This document shows positions 18,136 through 29,226 of a DNA stretch of 64,000 bases, one piece after another. The stretch comes from Eucalyptus grandis (Eukaryota > Streptophyta > Magnoliopsida > Myrtales > Myrtaceae). A model generated the notes under the pieces. It did not search any database and was not told the origin of the DNA. It was given only the letters and a program-made list of their open reading frames with translations. Location of the stretch: NCBI RefSeq assembly GCF_016545825.1, contig NC_052621.1, positions 38,330,687 through 38,394,686 of the forward strand, written 5' to 3'. The first letter of the stretch is position 1. Every line of letters begins with the position of its first letter. The position numbers and the translations under genes are program-made.

Positions 18136-18915
18136 ATGATCGGGCTACGGGTGACGATGAACCTTCCTCCGTCGAGCAATGGCCGCCACGACAGCCAGTG
18201 GAATCTCCTCCGCCGCCGCCGCAGCCCCGGTCTTCTTCGCTCCCCGACGACAAGAACGGCCCTCCCCGGGAGCGGAGCCACGCCGGCGAGGGACCGGGTG
18301 ATGGACTTCGGGAGGCACAAGGGCAAGATGCTGGGGACGCTCCCCTCCGGTTACCTGAGGTGGGTCTCCAACAACCTCCGGGCCCGCGACACGGAGGAGT
18401 GGGCCCGGCTGGCCGACCAGGTGCTGCAGGACCCCGTCTACCGGGACCGGATGGAGTGGGAGTCGGCGGAGAGGGTGTTGAGCGGCGGGGGAGGTGGCGT
18501 GGGGTCGGGGAGCGCGGTGTCGGAGCTGCTGGAGATAAGCGAGAGGTTCGGGTGGGACAACGAGGATAAGGCCGGGTGGGGCCGGGTGGATTTCGAGCTT
18601 CTGGGCACCTCCAAGGGCGGGAGGATCCCCAGGAAATCGGATGACCCGAAAGGGAAGGAGAAGGGGAAAGGGAAGGAGGAGTGCCCTGCGTCCGAACCGC
18701 CATCTCAAGGAGAGGAGAGGAGGAGTGAGAGGAGACACAGGCTGAGGATGAAGAGAGAGTCAGGTGAAAGTCAAAACCGAGCCATCGTCGGCGGGAGCCG
18801 GAGGGAAGTGAGAGATGAAGGAGCGGCGGCGGCGTCGCCGGAGTCCGTATGCAACCCATTTCCAGGGCGGGAATCGCTGCTGAGGAAGGTGCTCCGCGGC
18901 GAGAGGCCCCTGTAG
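18136..18915 (+). CDS. DUF3820 domain protein, possibly organelle-targeted
   Basis: Intronless, GC-rich frame of 259 residues. The conserved block starts MDFGRHKGKMLGTLPSGYLRWV (about residue 56) and continues NNLRARDTEEWARLADQVLQ. This is the small DUF3820 fold (Pfam name: putative quorum-sensing-regulated virulence factor), also found in bacteria; the biochemical role is unknown to me. The first 55 residues are rich in Arg, Ser and Pro and poor in acids, as in a plastid or mitochondrial transit peptide. If translation started at 18301 the protein would lack them. ATGs also exist at 18136 and 18154, and I cannot choose between them. The C-terminal half is charged and low-complexity (KGKEKGKGKEE), probably disordered. 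Confidence 0.8.
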   Translation: MIGLRVTMNLPPSSNGRHDSQWNLLRRRRSPGLLRSPTTRTALPGSGATPARDRVMDFGRHKGKMLGTLPSGYLRWVSNNLRARDTEEWARLADQVLQDPVYRDRMEWESAERVLSGGGGGVGSGSAVSELLEISERFGWDNEDKAGWGRVDFELLGTSKGGRIPRKSDDPKGKEKGKGKEECPASEPPSQGEERRSERRHRLRMKRESGESQNRAIVGGSRREVRDEGAAAASPESVCNPFPGRESLLRKVLRGERPL

Positions 18916-20807
18916 CTGTTGTGCATGACCTCCATGGAATCTCTTTTAGCTTTTTCTAGTCTTTTTTTGCAACTAATCGAAAGGCACGTCTTGCCTCAGT
19001 GATGTGAAGAGTATTTTTATCAATTGGTTGGTCTTTTACCTATGTCTCGATTAGTATATTATTCTATATATATATATATATGTATTCATTATGTTCTCTT
19101 CACGGAGTGGCTTTTCTTAGACAACATTGAACTCAGCAAATCCTCTCGATGTCGCGGGCAGCATCTGTAACGTTTGACCGTGGACCATCCGAAGCTCCAC
19201 CCACCTGCACAGCACAGTAGTGACATCAGTTCACTTTCACCTCCCACTTTTATCGTTATAAAGCATGAGATTTGACTGTCCCCCCGGCACGCATTGCGGT
19301 CCCAATCTTGTCGCATTAATCCAAGTGTTGACTCAATACTCCTTTTTACTTTATGGTATGATTAAAGAATGGGGTGCAATAAGTAGAGCTAATTGAAGAC
19401 GGGAAAAAAAAGAACTTTCTTCCATGAGTGAGGGCGTGACAAGGATCGACATGATGGAGAGCCTGACCTGAAGATCCTTAACTCGCGGCTGGGTTGGCTG
19501 TCCTCTCTCTTTCATCAAGATTCCACCTTTGACCTTGAGAAAGTTGGGACCCGGTTTGTCATTATGCTAATGCTCCGTGGACAAGGATGTGTTTTCGCTC
19601 ACTAAACCGAGAGCGCGGGATTTTGTTTGGGTTTTTGGGGTTTTTGTGAGGGGAGGGGAGTAAAGGACACTTCTGACAATATTCTCTGTACGAGGTCCTG
19701 ACACTGGAACACTGCTTCCTACTGTTTCTCTGGGGCTTTGAGCTTTAACATCTCCGTCCCGTTCGATTCATTTTCCCTCCCTAATCACCAGGGACGCCTT
19801 TCACCAACTTTTTATCGTAGGAAGGAAAATCGCGACCATTTGTTGCCAACACCAACGCACGGTATTTACTCCCCTGCTCTGCATTTCGCTCTTTCCTAAT
19901 TTCCATTTTCCATTTTGCATTTTGCATTTTACTGTCTTTCTGCTTTGGGTTCTCCAAGGACCAAGACCAGCACCCTCTCCCTCCTCTCTTTCCCTCAAAC
20001 CCTACTTCTCGGCTCTCTTTCAGCTGTTTCCTCCTCGGTCACATTCTCTTTTATTATTTATTTATTTATTTATTTTGGCAATGCCTTGGTTCTTGAAAGG
20101 GATCTTCGCTGCAAACTAGTCCTGGTCCATCGACGAGCTAATGGGATCTCGAAAGCTGGATCTTTGAAGGTTATGGGTTCCCCCCTCTTCTGCTTTCTCG
20201 TTTCATGGAGATTTCTACTGAGTGCTGAAGCCGTGGATGATTCTGAGGCTTCGTAACGCAAATGCTGAATCTTGGGCACGCCAAAAATGCTGATTTCTTT
20301 GACCTCCTGGTTCGTGCTTTTGCTTTCGTGAGTAAAGCTGTAGACTTGCTGGAAAAACTGCTGGATCTTAGGAGATGCCGTTTTGTAGTGGTTGCTGATC
20401 CATTTAAATGCTTATTGATCTGTCTTTTGGAGCTTGATGGACCTAGGTTTAAAAGGGTCGTTAGATATCGTAGTCTTTCTTTTGGAAGATGGGTTACGCC
20501 CCCCCTGTTACTTTAGTTTGTGAGAGAATTTCCTTTTATTTAATGTAAGTGCTGGTCGAAAAACCAAAGCTTTTTTTGGTTAGATAGTGGAGCTGAGGTA
20601 AGCTTTGCCTACTGATTTTTACCATATTGTTGGTCTGTGATTTCTCCTGGAACGTCTGATTCGGAGAAAAGAAAAAGAGGAAATGAGGCGTTCTTTCTAA
20701 CTTAATCAAATATTATTTCCAGAAGACGTAAGGCTCGGTACTGGTAAGAACTGCATTCAGCTAATGCTCAAGGATTCGATCTGATTCAACATAAAAGAAG
20801 AGTCGGG
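18916..20807. other. Intergenic DNA and 5' UTR of the DUF1666 gene
   Basis: No coding sequence supported. A short TA run lies at about 19066-19081. From roughly 19.7 kb, CT-rich sequence followed by T-rich sequence looks like a promoter and 5' UTR, possibly with an intron; short upstream frames there are not convincing genes. Confidence 0.55.
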
Positions 20808-23227
20808 ATGGATTTTTTCAAAGTCAAGAAGTTCAGGAAGGCACGCAAGCCTACCTTGGATCAGGACAATGAGGGGAAGTCCATTCCGCCACATGAGGAA
20901 CCAGACAGTGAAAATGGCGTTGATGATTTTAGCAAGTCGGTCTCCACAGATAATGCTGCTGATGCGGAGGATGAAGACGATGATGACTTTATAACAAATG
21001 AAGTGAAGAGACGGTTGAAAGAACTTAGGCGGAACAGTTTCCTGGTTTTGATTCCTGAGGAGGACTCATGCCCTGAAGATGACGAGGAAGAGGGAGAAGA
21101 GGGTGAGACAAGCTCTAGTGAGTGGAGAGATGTCGAAGCTGAAGGTCGACAATGGTGGGGTGGATTTGATGCTTTCTATGAAAAGTACTGTGAAAGGATG
21201 CTGATCTTTGATCGATTGAGTGCACAGCAACTCGGTGAAGCTGGTAATTTGTTATATTTTTCATGTTAGGCTTGTTATATGCTAATGTGAAACATGGTAC
21301 TTTGGTGACAGCTGATGGTTTTACGCTGCGATTACTTTCACAGGGACTGACATGATTTTGTCTGTTGTCAGGATTCTTTTTCCCAATCAATTTATTAGTA
21401 ACTTCCCTTGGATTCTATTGGACTTCTATATTAGGAGTCTTGCAGTTAGTTTCTTTCATTTTGTGTCAGTGTAAGTGTTTTTAGTAGCAGCGAGTCAATA
21501 TGTGCTAAAGAAAGGATTTGCATTGCTCATCTATTGTTGTTAATAAAGCTTGTCTTTTTGGACCAATACAATATCTTTCATTTGTTGGTGAGAGAAATTG
21601 GATGAGGTATGAGGAGGTGTTTCATTTATTCTTGTGAAAGAGCACACGCGATCATAGTTGATTGGTATAGCATCTTGATGTACTTCAAGTTGTACTGTGA
21701 ACTGCTAATTGTACGTTGAAAATTGAATTTTCATCTGTATGGAGATGTCTATTCATTGCTGCAGTGGCTTCTGCAAGTTTGATAACAATTATATGGTCTG
21801 TATTGTATTGTAATGCAGTTCCGCAGGTTCCCTTGACACCATCACCCAGAACTGCATCTAAGAAACTTACTTCTCCCCTTCGCTGCCTTTCTTTGAAGAA
21901 GATTGAAGAGCCTGATGAAGAAATGGAGAAGCTGCAACAGTCGGAAGGTAATCCTTATGATGATCTTGAGACAGCTTATCTAGCTCAAACTTGCTTAACA
22001 TGGGAGGCACTTCATTGCCAATACACTCAGCTGTGCCAAAAGATCTCTGGCCAGCCTGAAAATATGACATGTTACAGCCGTAGTGCTCAACAGTTTCAAC
22101 AATTTCACGTTCTACTCCAAAGGTTTATCGAAAATGAACCTTTCGAACCGGGGCTTCGACCAGAAATTTATGCACGTGCAAGAAAAAGCTTGCCTAAACT
22201 TCTTCAGGTTCCAAATATCCAAGGTAATGGCCTTGCTGACATAAATGGAAAATAGATTACGTGATCGGAACAAATGGACTTTTTGTTTGTAAAAGTTATC
22301 ACTTGTGCCACAACAGGATCGGAGCAGAAAGCGGCAGAAGAAGCTGGCTCAGATATATTGGTTCTTGCACCAGATCTCCTCAGAATTATGGAGAATACCA
22401 TCCTTACTTTTCATCTTTTCCTGAAAACAGACAATAGGAAGTCCACTGGAGTTCTAAATTTGTTTGCAAATCAGAACCATTGTGCTAGCCCTCAACAGCA
22501 GGTTCAGTCATCTCTTGAGAAGGTGAAATTCTCTCATCACTCATTACATATTGCCTTTCCAGCATTAGTCTTTGATTCATTCTCATTTCCAATACACGGG
22601 CTTAATTAGTTCTTACTATTTGTTTTCTTTTTCTCTGGGATAGGTAATTGTATTTTTCTTCAAATTGTTTATTTATATCTGCTCACCAGAAAAAGTTTGA
22701 ATTTGGCATTTTGATGTCCCTTACATTCTTGAGCATAACCAGTGGCTGTTGCTGCTGGAATCTCCTCAATCTTCCCATATTGCTTCTCTGTAGACTGCTA
22801 TATGACCAATACAGCTTTAATCTGACTGGCTAAGCTCTTTAAATTGTATTTTAGGACCTATGCATCAGTTAGATGGAATAAACTGGCTGCTGTTTGTGTT
22901 TTGCTAATCGGCAGTGAATATGACTTGCTAGTAAAATATCGAACTTTGTGATTTCTTCGGTCTGACTGCTGCCATATGCAGAAAGCTGTGAAATTGAAGG
23001 AACTGCGCAGGAAGAAGAAAGGGTGGAAGAAGAAATCATGGCCTCAAACAGATGATGACGTTCAGCTGCTATTTGCCCTCATAGATGCGAAATTATGTTC
23101 CATGGTTCTTAGGAGGGAGAGGATCGTCAAGGGACACTTTTTCTGGTGCGAGGAAAAGATGAAGAAACTGGATTTGTCTGATGGGAAGTTGCATAGGGAC
23201 CCCTCTCCTATCCTTTTTCCTTGTTGA
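20808..23227 (+). CDS. DUF1666 family protein
   Basis: Four exons, 20808-21243, 21819-22223, 22317-22522, 22982-23227, all GT-AG, closing in frame to 430 residues. It begins MDFFKVKKFRKARKP, followed by an acidic region (about residues 50-105; EDEDDDD and EDDEEEGEEGE). Then comes the family core WWGGFDAFYEKYCERMLIFD, SPLRCLSLKKIEE, LAQTCLTWEALHCQY and SDILVLAPDLLRIMEN, and a basic tail KAVKLKELRRKKKGWKKKSW. The family is plant-specific with no assigned biochemical role. I recall the Arabidopsis relative as lying close to the BTL1 carrier gene, as here. No signal peptide or membrane segment is seen. Confidence 0.9.
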
Positions 23228-23665
23228 ATGTCATTGGAGAGATTGTTTAGGTGATTTAGATTTGGTGTAGAGACAAAAATACTTGAAAAGACTTGCTTCT
23301 GTTTCAATGGACAATACAGCAGCGTCTGAACAGTCATTAGTGGATCATAGATTTATTTTTGTAGAGTATGGTCGGTCAATGCTAGTGCTCTGGTGGCTGT
23401 TAATTGAAATTTTGAAGGAGTTCTGGGTATGCATTGGAATGGGAAAATGAGGGAGAGGCACGTTGTCCAGTCCTGTGTAGTGATGAGGAACTTGTTCAAT
23501 TAAAAGCATGTAGATTTTGCCATGCCTTTCCAAATCTCTACTTTGAGCCGTTTCCCGTTTTACATACCTGACTGACGTGACCGTTGATCTCTAAAGATGA
23601 TTAGTTAAGTAAGAAAAAAATTCAATATTGCTTCTTGATTTGATGCATATCGCATTATATACTAA

Positions 23666-24357
23666 GGCCCGTTTGGTTCAACTTTGAGAAATGACAATGC
23701 AAGTATTTTTGAATGAATGGGCATTTTGTGAAGGCAAGTGTATTTTGAAACTCATTTTTTGTGAATATTTTGCAAAGCAACTTTAGGGTGAAAAGAAAAA
23801 TGAAAAAAGAAGAAGAAAAAATAAGAAAATGGAGGAGGAGATGTAGCTGCATGGAGAGGGGAAAATTGTGGGGAGCAGCTCAATAGCGATGGTGGTGGTG
23901 GTGGGAGGTGGCTAGTGGCGGTGGCGGTGTCGCCTGAGGTTGGCGCGACCCAGGCGACGTCGCCTGAGGCCGTGCGACCTCAAGCGAGGGTTTTCAACGG
24001 CCAGATTTGGCGCCTTGATGGTAAGATCTAATTGCTCGCGGCCGAGCGCCGCCCGTTGGCTGAGCTTCACGGTGGCCAAATCCAAGGAAGAAGATGATGA
24101 ACAGTGTTTTTTGAGGGCACAAGAGGAAAATATGATTTTCAGTAAGGGCAATATTGGCAAGAAAAAAATTCATTAAACCTCAACTTAGCATTCCAAAAAT
24201 GCTGAAAGCCCAAAGCAGGTTTGAACTTGCTTTGAGTTTTCATCATTCCAAATGCTAGCATTTGGCAAATGGAGCCTAAAAAATGTGAACCAAATGCTTA
24301 ATATTTTTCTCAAGGAGAGCCCCAAAGGCCTTTGAGAATGTTGAACCAAATGGGACT
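23666..24357. mobile_element. MITE-like element, about 690 bp, Tourist/PIF-like ends
   Basis: The left end GGCCCGTTTGGTTCAA and the right end TTGAACCAAATGGGACT are inverted repeats with two or three mismatches. TAA stands immediately outside each end (23663-23665 and 24358-24360), which fits a three-base PIF/Harbinger duplication. If the A is counted inside the element, the duplication is TA. No transposase is coded. A GC-rich core (about 23890-24060) contrasts with AT-rich arms. Confidence 0.65.
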
Positions 24358-24518
24358 TAAGTCCAGATTTACCCATCCAAAAGAAACACAAAATCGATAC
24401 ATTTACAGCATACCATTGCAATTGTTGTAACTAAATGGTAGTATCGGCTTGGCTTTCATTACCCCCTTCTTTTTTGTGGCTTCGCATTTTCGCAATCCTC
24501 TTCTAATCTACACTAAGC

Positions 24519-24671
24519 ACTTACTCTTAAGGGTGAGTATGACTTCAGCGTAAAATGTGAAATCTGAGAACCGAACCGATAGAAATTTTTAGAACACTCA
24601 CTCCCAAGGGTGAATATGATTATAGGGTAAAACTTGAAATATGATAACTGAACCCATACGAATCTCTAGAT
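24519..24671. repeat. Imperfect tandem duplication, about 76 bp
   Basis: Two adjacent units start near 24519 and 24596 and share AAGGGTGA(G/A)TATGA and the order of later blocks (GGTAAAA/GTAAAA, AACTGAACCCAT versus AACCGAACCGAT). Divergence suggests an old duplication. Similar GAACC-rich phrases recur near 25.9 and 40.3 kb, so this may be part of a dispersed repeat family. Confidence 0.6.
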
Positions 24672-24990
24672 TCCAGGTTGAAGGTGTACATAATAGGTTC
24701 TAAATTCCAAAAAATGAAGAATTTATTTCGATAGGTAGATTTTAGATTTTTAGTCGAATGAATTAGGAACATGAAACTCGTAACTTAGAACTTGAATAGG
24801 CTTTAATGTTTTTCTTGGTTCATGTCTTCGTACGATTTTGCAATATATCATGCCGTTCGATAATGGGTATATAATTTAGAAGCACTAATGTGAACTTTCA
24901 TTCTATGACCGACACTTTTAACTTTATTAATATTCATATTTTTATGGATTTTTATGGTCATTGAATTGTAACAAGAAGTGTAGCCATTAA

Positions 24991-25831
24991 GGGAGCGTTT
25001 GTTTTCGTTTCTTTTTTTTTGTTTTTAAACAACTTTTCTGTTCCTGGGAATAAAAAAGGAATAGAAACGTGTTTGGGTGCGTTTTTGTTCCAAAATTATT
25101 TTTCTGTTCCCAGAAACACATCTGGAACAGAAACAAGAAACAAAAAAAAGTTGTTTCTTGTTTCTAAAACAAATTTTAGAAACACTTTTCTTCTTCTCTT
25201 TTTCTTTTCTTCTTCTTTTTTCTTTGGTTGGCGACGCCGTCGAGGGCCGGCGTACTCGCTGGAGCGTCGCCGGGCCACCACCAAGTTGGCTCTTGGCGGT
25301 GGCCCGGTGAGGCCGAGCCTCGCCGGCCGCTGGGCGAGGTTGGGCTCGAGCTCGCCCGGCCAAGGCGAGCTCGACCTCGCGCCGGCTAGGCGAGCTCGAT
25401 CTCGCCCCCGGATCCGGCGAGGCTCGGCTGGCCACACCGCCAGGTCGGCCGCCGGCGGTGGCGGCGAGCCGGCCTCGCCGGATTTGGGCCTCGGATCTGG
25501 GCGAGCTCGAGCTCGCCCGGCCAAGGCGAGCCGTTGGCCCTCGTCGGCGGTCGCCGGCCATGGGCGCGACCAGCCAAAAGAAAAAAAAAAAAAAAAAAAA
25601 AAGAAAAAATGGAAAAATAAATAAGAAAATAAGAAAGAAAATAGAAAAATATTAAAAAATAAAAGAAATAAAAAAATTATACAAATTTACCAAACGTATT
25701 TTTGTTTATTTTTTATTCCCGAACAAGTTTACCAAATGCGTTTTTTTGTTTAAAAATTGTTAGGACAAAAACACTTTTTTCTATTTTTGTTCTCCGAAAC
25801 AATTTTTAAACGAAATGTTACCAAACGCGCC
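24991..25831. mobile_element. Inverted-repeat element with GC-rich core, about 840 bp
   Basis: The outer ends GGGAGCGTTTG and CCAAACGCGCC are near inverted repeats. Inside them, both arms are T- or A-rich with matching words (TTTTTAAACAA against TTGTTTAAAAA). The core at about 25227-25560 is more than two-thirds G+C and built of repeated GGCGAGCTCGA/GCTCGCC words. Those words give long arginine/alanine-rich frames on both strands. No transposase domain was seen and no target duplication is certain. Confidence 0.6.
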
Positions 25832-26289
25832 AAATGTTTTAATTCACTGCTATTATTTAATTAATAATATGGGTGGAATTTGAGTAAATTCTAAAATTGA
25901 TTTTGGTAAATGCCAAATTCTAAGTTATCTAAGATAAGATCTAAATTCCAAAATATAAGGAATATATTCCAACAGATAAGTTCTAGGTTCCAAATAAAAT
26001 CTGTATGAAACCTTGAACTGCTTACTCTTGCTTAGTCCTTTGCAGTAGTGAGAAATCAATAAGAAGCACGCAAAGATCTATGGATTGCAAGGAAATCATG
26101 CAAAAGGAGAATAGGAGAAGGAAACAATTCTTTCCAATAAAAATTTGTTGGGTCAAATTAATCAATGGGCAAAAGTAAATGACCCACGTTACATCAGCAA
26201 AATTCTCCAAAAAAGAGCCCCTGCCCAGATCACCAAAAATATGGCTGGACTTGTTCTCGCGCCGTTACATCGGACTTGCTCTCAAGCCG

Positions 26290-29226
26290 TTACATGGGAC
26301 CTCTTCCGACAACCAAAATATCTTTCCAAGCTTCATAGAACATCCAGGTGATGCCCGACGAGGGCATAACTTTCAAACAACTTGCGCCCCACCCTCTGTA
26401 CAGCCCTAACAGACCCTCCTCCCTAATGACTTCGGCCAGTGCCGCTGCCATGTGGGGCGGACACTTCCCTTGCAGAGCTCCCACCATTAACCTCTTCCTC
26501 GCCACCTCCAGTGGGAAGCTGATGGTGCTAGCTGTAAAACCTGGCCAAGTGATAGAGAAAAGGGCAAAAAGAAAAATTGTTCAGACATGTGAACTAGTAA
26601 AAATGCTTCCAATGGTTCTACAACTCCTAAATGACAAAAAATTCTAATAAATACAGGAGAGACCACTGAAAAGGTTACACAATAAAATGCCTAGGGTAGC
26701 ATTGATCAACCAGCATTGTAACTAACAAGGATTCTCACCTGCAAATGCTCCAATTAGAAGCATTTCAGGACGGCTCAAGGATTTCTTATTCCCTTTTAAA
26801 CAGTAAGACTTCTTGACTGTCTCATAGATAAAGTAGTAACTTGTACTGTATGGAAGCATTCCAATTAGCGTGGGTGCAATGCCAGCATAAAATGCCCCAA
26901 TTCCACCATCTTGATAGATCTTACTTAAGGCAACCCTTAAGCTAGGGTAGATGTCTGGACTGATAGTCAACCGATCCTACAAGAGAATAAGGACAATATC
27001 AGTTTTGAAAAGCTCATATGGCATCTTGATACCATGTGAATTAAGAACAGATAATCATCTGCGTTCAACTCAAACAATGAGAAACAAAAGTAAGCCAAGA
27101 CATTGATGCACACAGAAAGGAAGCATAAGTTGTATACCTTCAGAACTTCAAGGGGATGACATGCAAGAGTACTAGCAATGCCAGCAGCTGCACCAGCGAC
27201 GGCAACTGGAGAGATCCAGGAAAGGGACAAACTAAAATTCAGACTACCTAATTGCAAGTTGGGACCCCCATCCTGCTTCCACTGTTCTTGTGCAGATGTC
27301 ATCGCTCGCTTGACATACTCGAATGTTCCAAGCTCAATCGCCTGGGTGGGAACGATGCGGAGCATATTGATTGCATTGCCAGCCCAAAGTCCTTGCCATC
27401 CCTGCTGCTCCATGACCTCAAGGAAACTACCAGCAATATGTTTTGATCCAACGCCAACTATCATTCTTGTTCTGTAAATTACAAGTGACAACTGAGCTCA
27501 TATATTTTGAAGATTTTCATAAGAGAAATCTTAAGGCGGCCAGAGACAATACTTTCAACACCATAGCTGCCAAGGTTGGGTAGGAATACAACCATCACTT
27601 GGTTGCTTACCAAAAGAGAGTTTCAGAGTACAGAGGACCGAAAGTCAGTGGATTAAAAGGGTGGAGTTGGATTATAAAGTTGGTTTTTGCAAATTGAAGT
27701 CACAAGAGTACTGAAATTAATAATTATCACAGATTCTCCTGGACAGACATGTCCTCCATAAAGTTAAACCATGAGATGAGAATAATAGATTGTAAGCGCA
27801 GTAAATTAGTAATCCCGAAAACACCTCAACTGAAAACTTTACATGTATTGGGGGCCTATGGAACAAGATTTACAAGATAAGAATTGAAGAAAGCTATCAT
27901 ACAGAATACTTTCTTTGTCTACAAAATAGTTAGGCGTGACTGGATAGCATTTGAAATTTCATATTGTGAGAAAAATGCAAATAACATGCTCGATGACAAT
28001 AGAACCATTTGAACCTGATTGTCTCTAGAGGAGCAAGGACAGCCTTGGTCATGGCTCCAGCCAAAGCCCCACTAAGAAACTCACCAACTTCTCTAGTCCT
28101 GAAGAAATCCTGCATTTACACAGAATGGATGATGAACTTAAAAATTCGATTCTGGAGAATTGGCAATATGACCTTTGCAATTGGTAAGACGCAAATAATA
28201 CAAGACTACAGGAAAGTAGCATCTACAGATGCTCATGTAAATAGAGGGAATGTGACCAAGAAATTCCGACGGAGAAATCCAAGAGTTCAAGCAGCATAAT
28301 AAGATAACTTTAACCCTCACATAAGGATTCTTTTTACAACACAAAACAAAGATGGCACATATAGTCTAGATTTTAAATGACAGACTTTTAGCTTGATTTG
28401 TAATTTGCTTTTCCAGATCCAGAATACTAATGTAAGAACATTTTTTTTCAGTAATCTCCAACGAACCCAACAGCTATACTTCCACTGTTACTTAGCTGAC
28501 TCTGGTTTATTGCAGAAAAATTTCACAACGGAATCGACTTCATAGGCTATCACCAACAACTAAAATCAGCTGGGTAGTGAAGAGCTCAAAATGGGACAAC
28601 AACATATTACCACAACTCAAACCATGGGGAAGTCTATAACAACCAATCTCATTTTAGTCAAACAAAGATCATCAAAGATTCTGCTCTGGGAAAACAGTTA
28701 CACGCTGTATCCAAAGTTGAATATTTGTGCTCAGCCAATTGCCAATTTGTTCAGTAGCCAACCTTTATAGAGCAGATTTCAGAGGAGAACAAAACAGATT
28801 ATACCACGAATCAGCCAAACACATAAAAAAGCGGAGTGCCATGGAATCCAGACTATAAAAGTGGCTCCTGCTTTCCTAAAAAGTTCATCTACAAGCTCAG
28901 TAAATCATGGGTTAACTCCTTATTCACTTAAAAGGCAGTTCTTGGAAAGAGAATATCCCGTGTTCCTCCATAATCGAACACTTCTTGAAGACTAAAAGTC
29001 CAGAGCGCAAAAGGGAAAATAACTACCCAGGAAAAAAAAAAAAAAAAAAAAGCATTCTACTTACTTTGAGAACGAGCTTAACGTCGGGAACTTGAAACCG
29101 GAGCTCAAAAGGAGGAGGGTCCTTGTCAAGGTCGATCATCTCCTTGGGAAGCATCAACACTCCATAGACGTCGCCAAAGCCCGCATTGACCCCGCCATAA
29201 GTCTTCTTCTGCGACTGTGATTCCAT
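26290..29226 (-). CDS. BTL1: Mitochondrial carrier, probable adenine nucleotide transporter BTL1
   Basis: Five exons, 29226-29065, 28109-28015, 27471-27138, 26976-26739, 26540-26290, all GT-AG, giving 359 residues in frame. Three carrier repeats are visible, each with a PxE/DxxK/R signature: APLETIRTR, HPLEVLKDR and FPLEVARKR. Six hydrophobic helices follow the usual pattern. The N-terminal 55 residues (MESQSQKKTYGGVNAGFGDVYGVLMLPKE) match the plant BRITTLE1-like group rather than the ADP/ATP translocase. BT1-like proteins move adenine nucleotides across plastid or mitochondrial inner membranes; exact substrate and location here are inferred. Intron 1 carries a poly(A) run at about 29029-29051. 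Confidence 0.92.

Larger units (their letters stand above)
23228..26289. other. Intergenic DNA with two inverted-repeat elements
   Basis: Holds two elements listed separately (23666-24357 and 24991-25831), a tandem duplication between them (24519-24671) and AT-rich filler. The long frames on both strands at 25.0-25.65 kb come from GC-rich repeat DNA and are not genes. Confidence 0.75.

Noticed and set aside
25019..25655. Long arginine/alanine-rich frames on both strands
   Set aside because: They overlap on several frames, lie wholly in the GC-rich core of an inverted-repeat element and show no domain.
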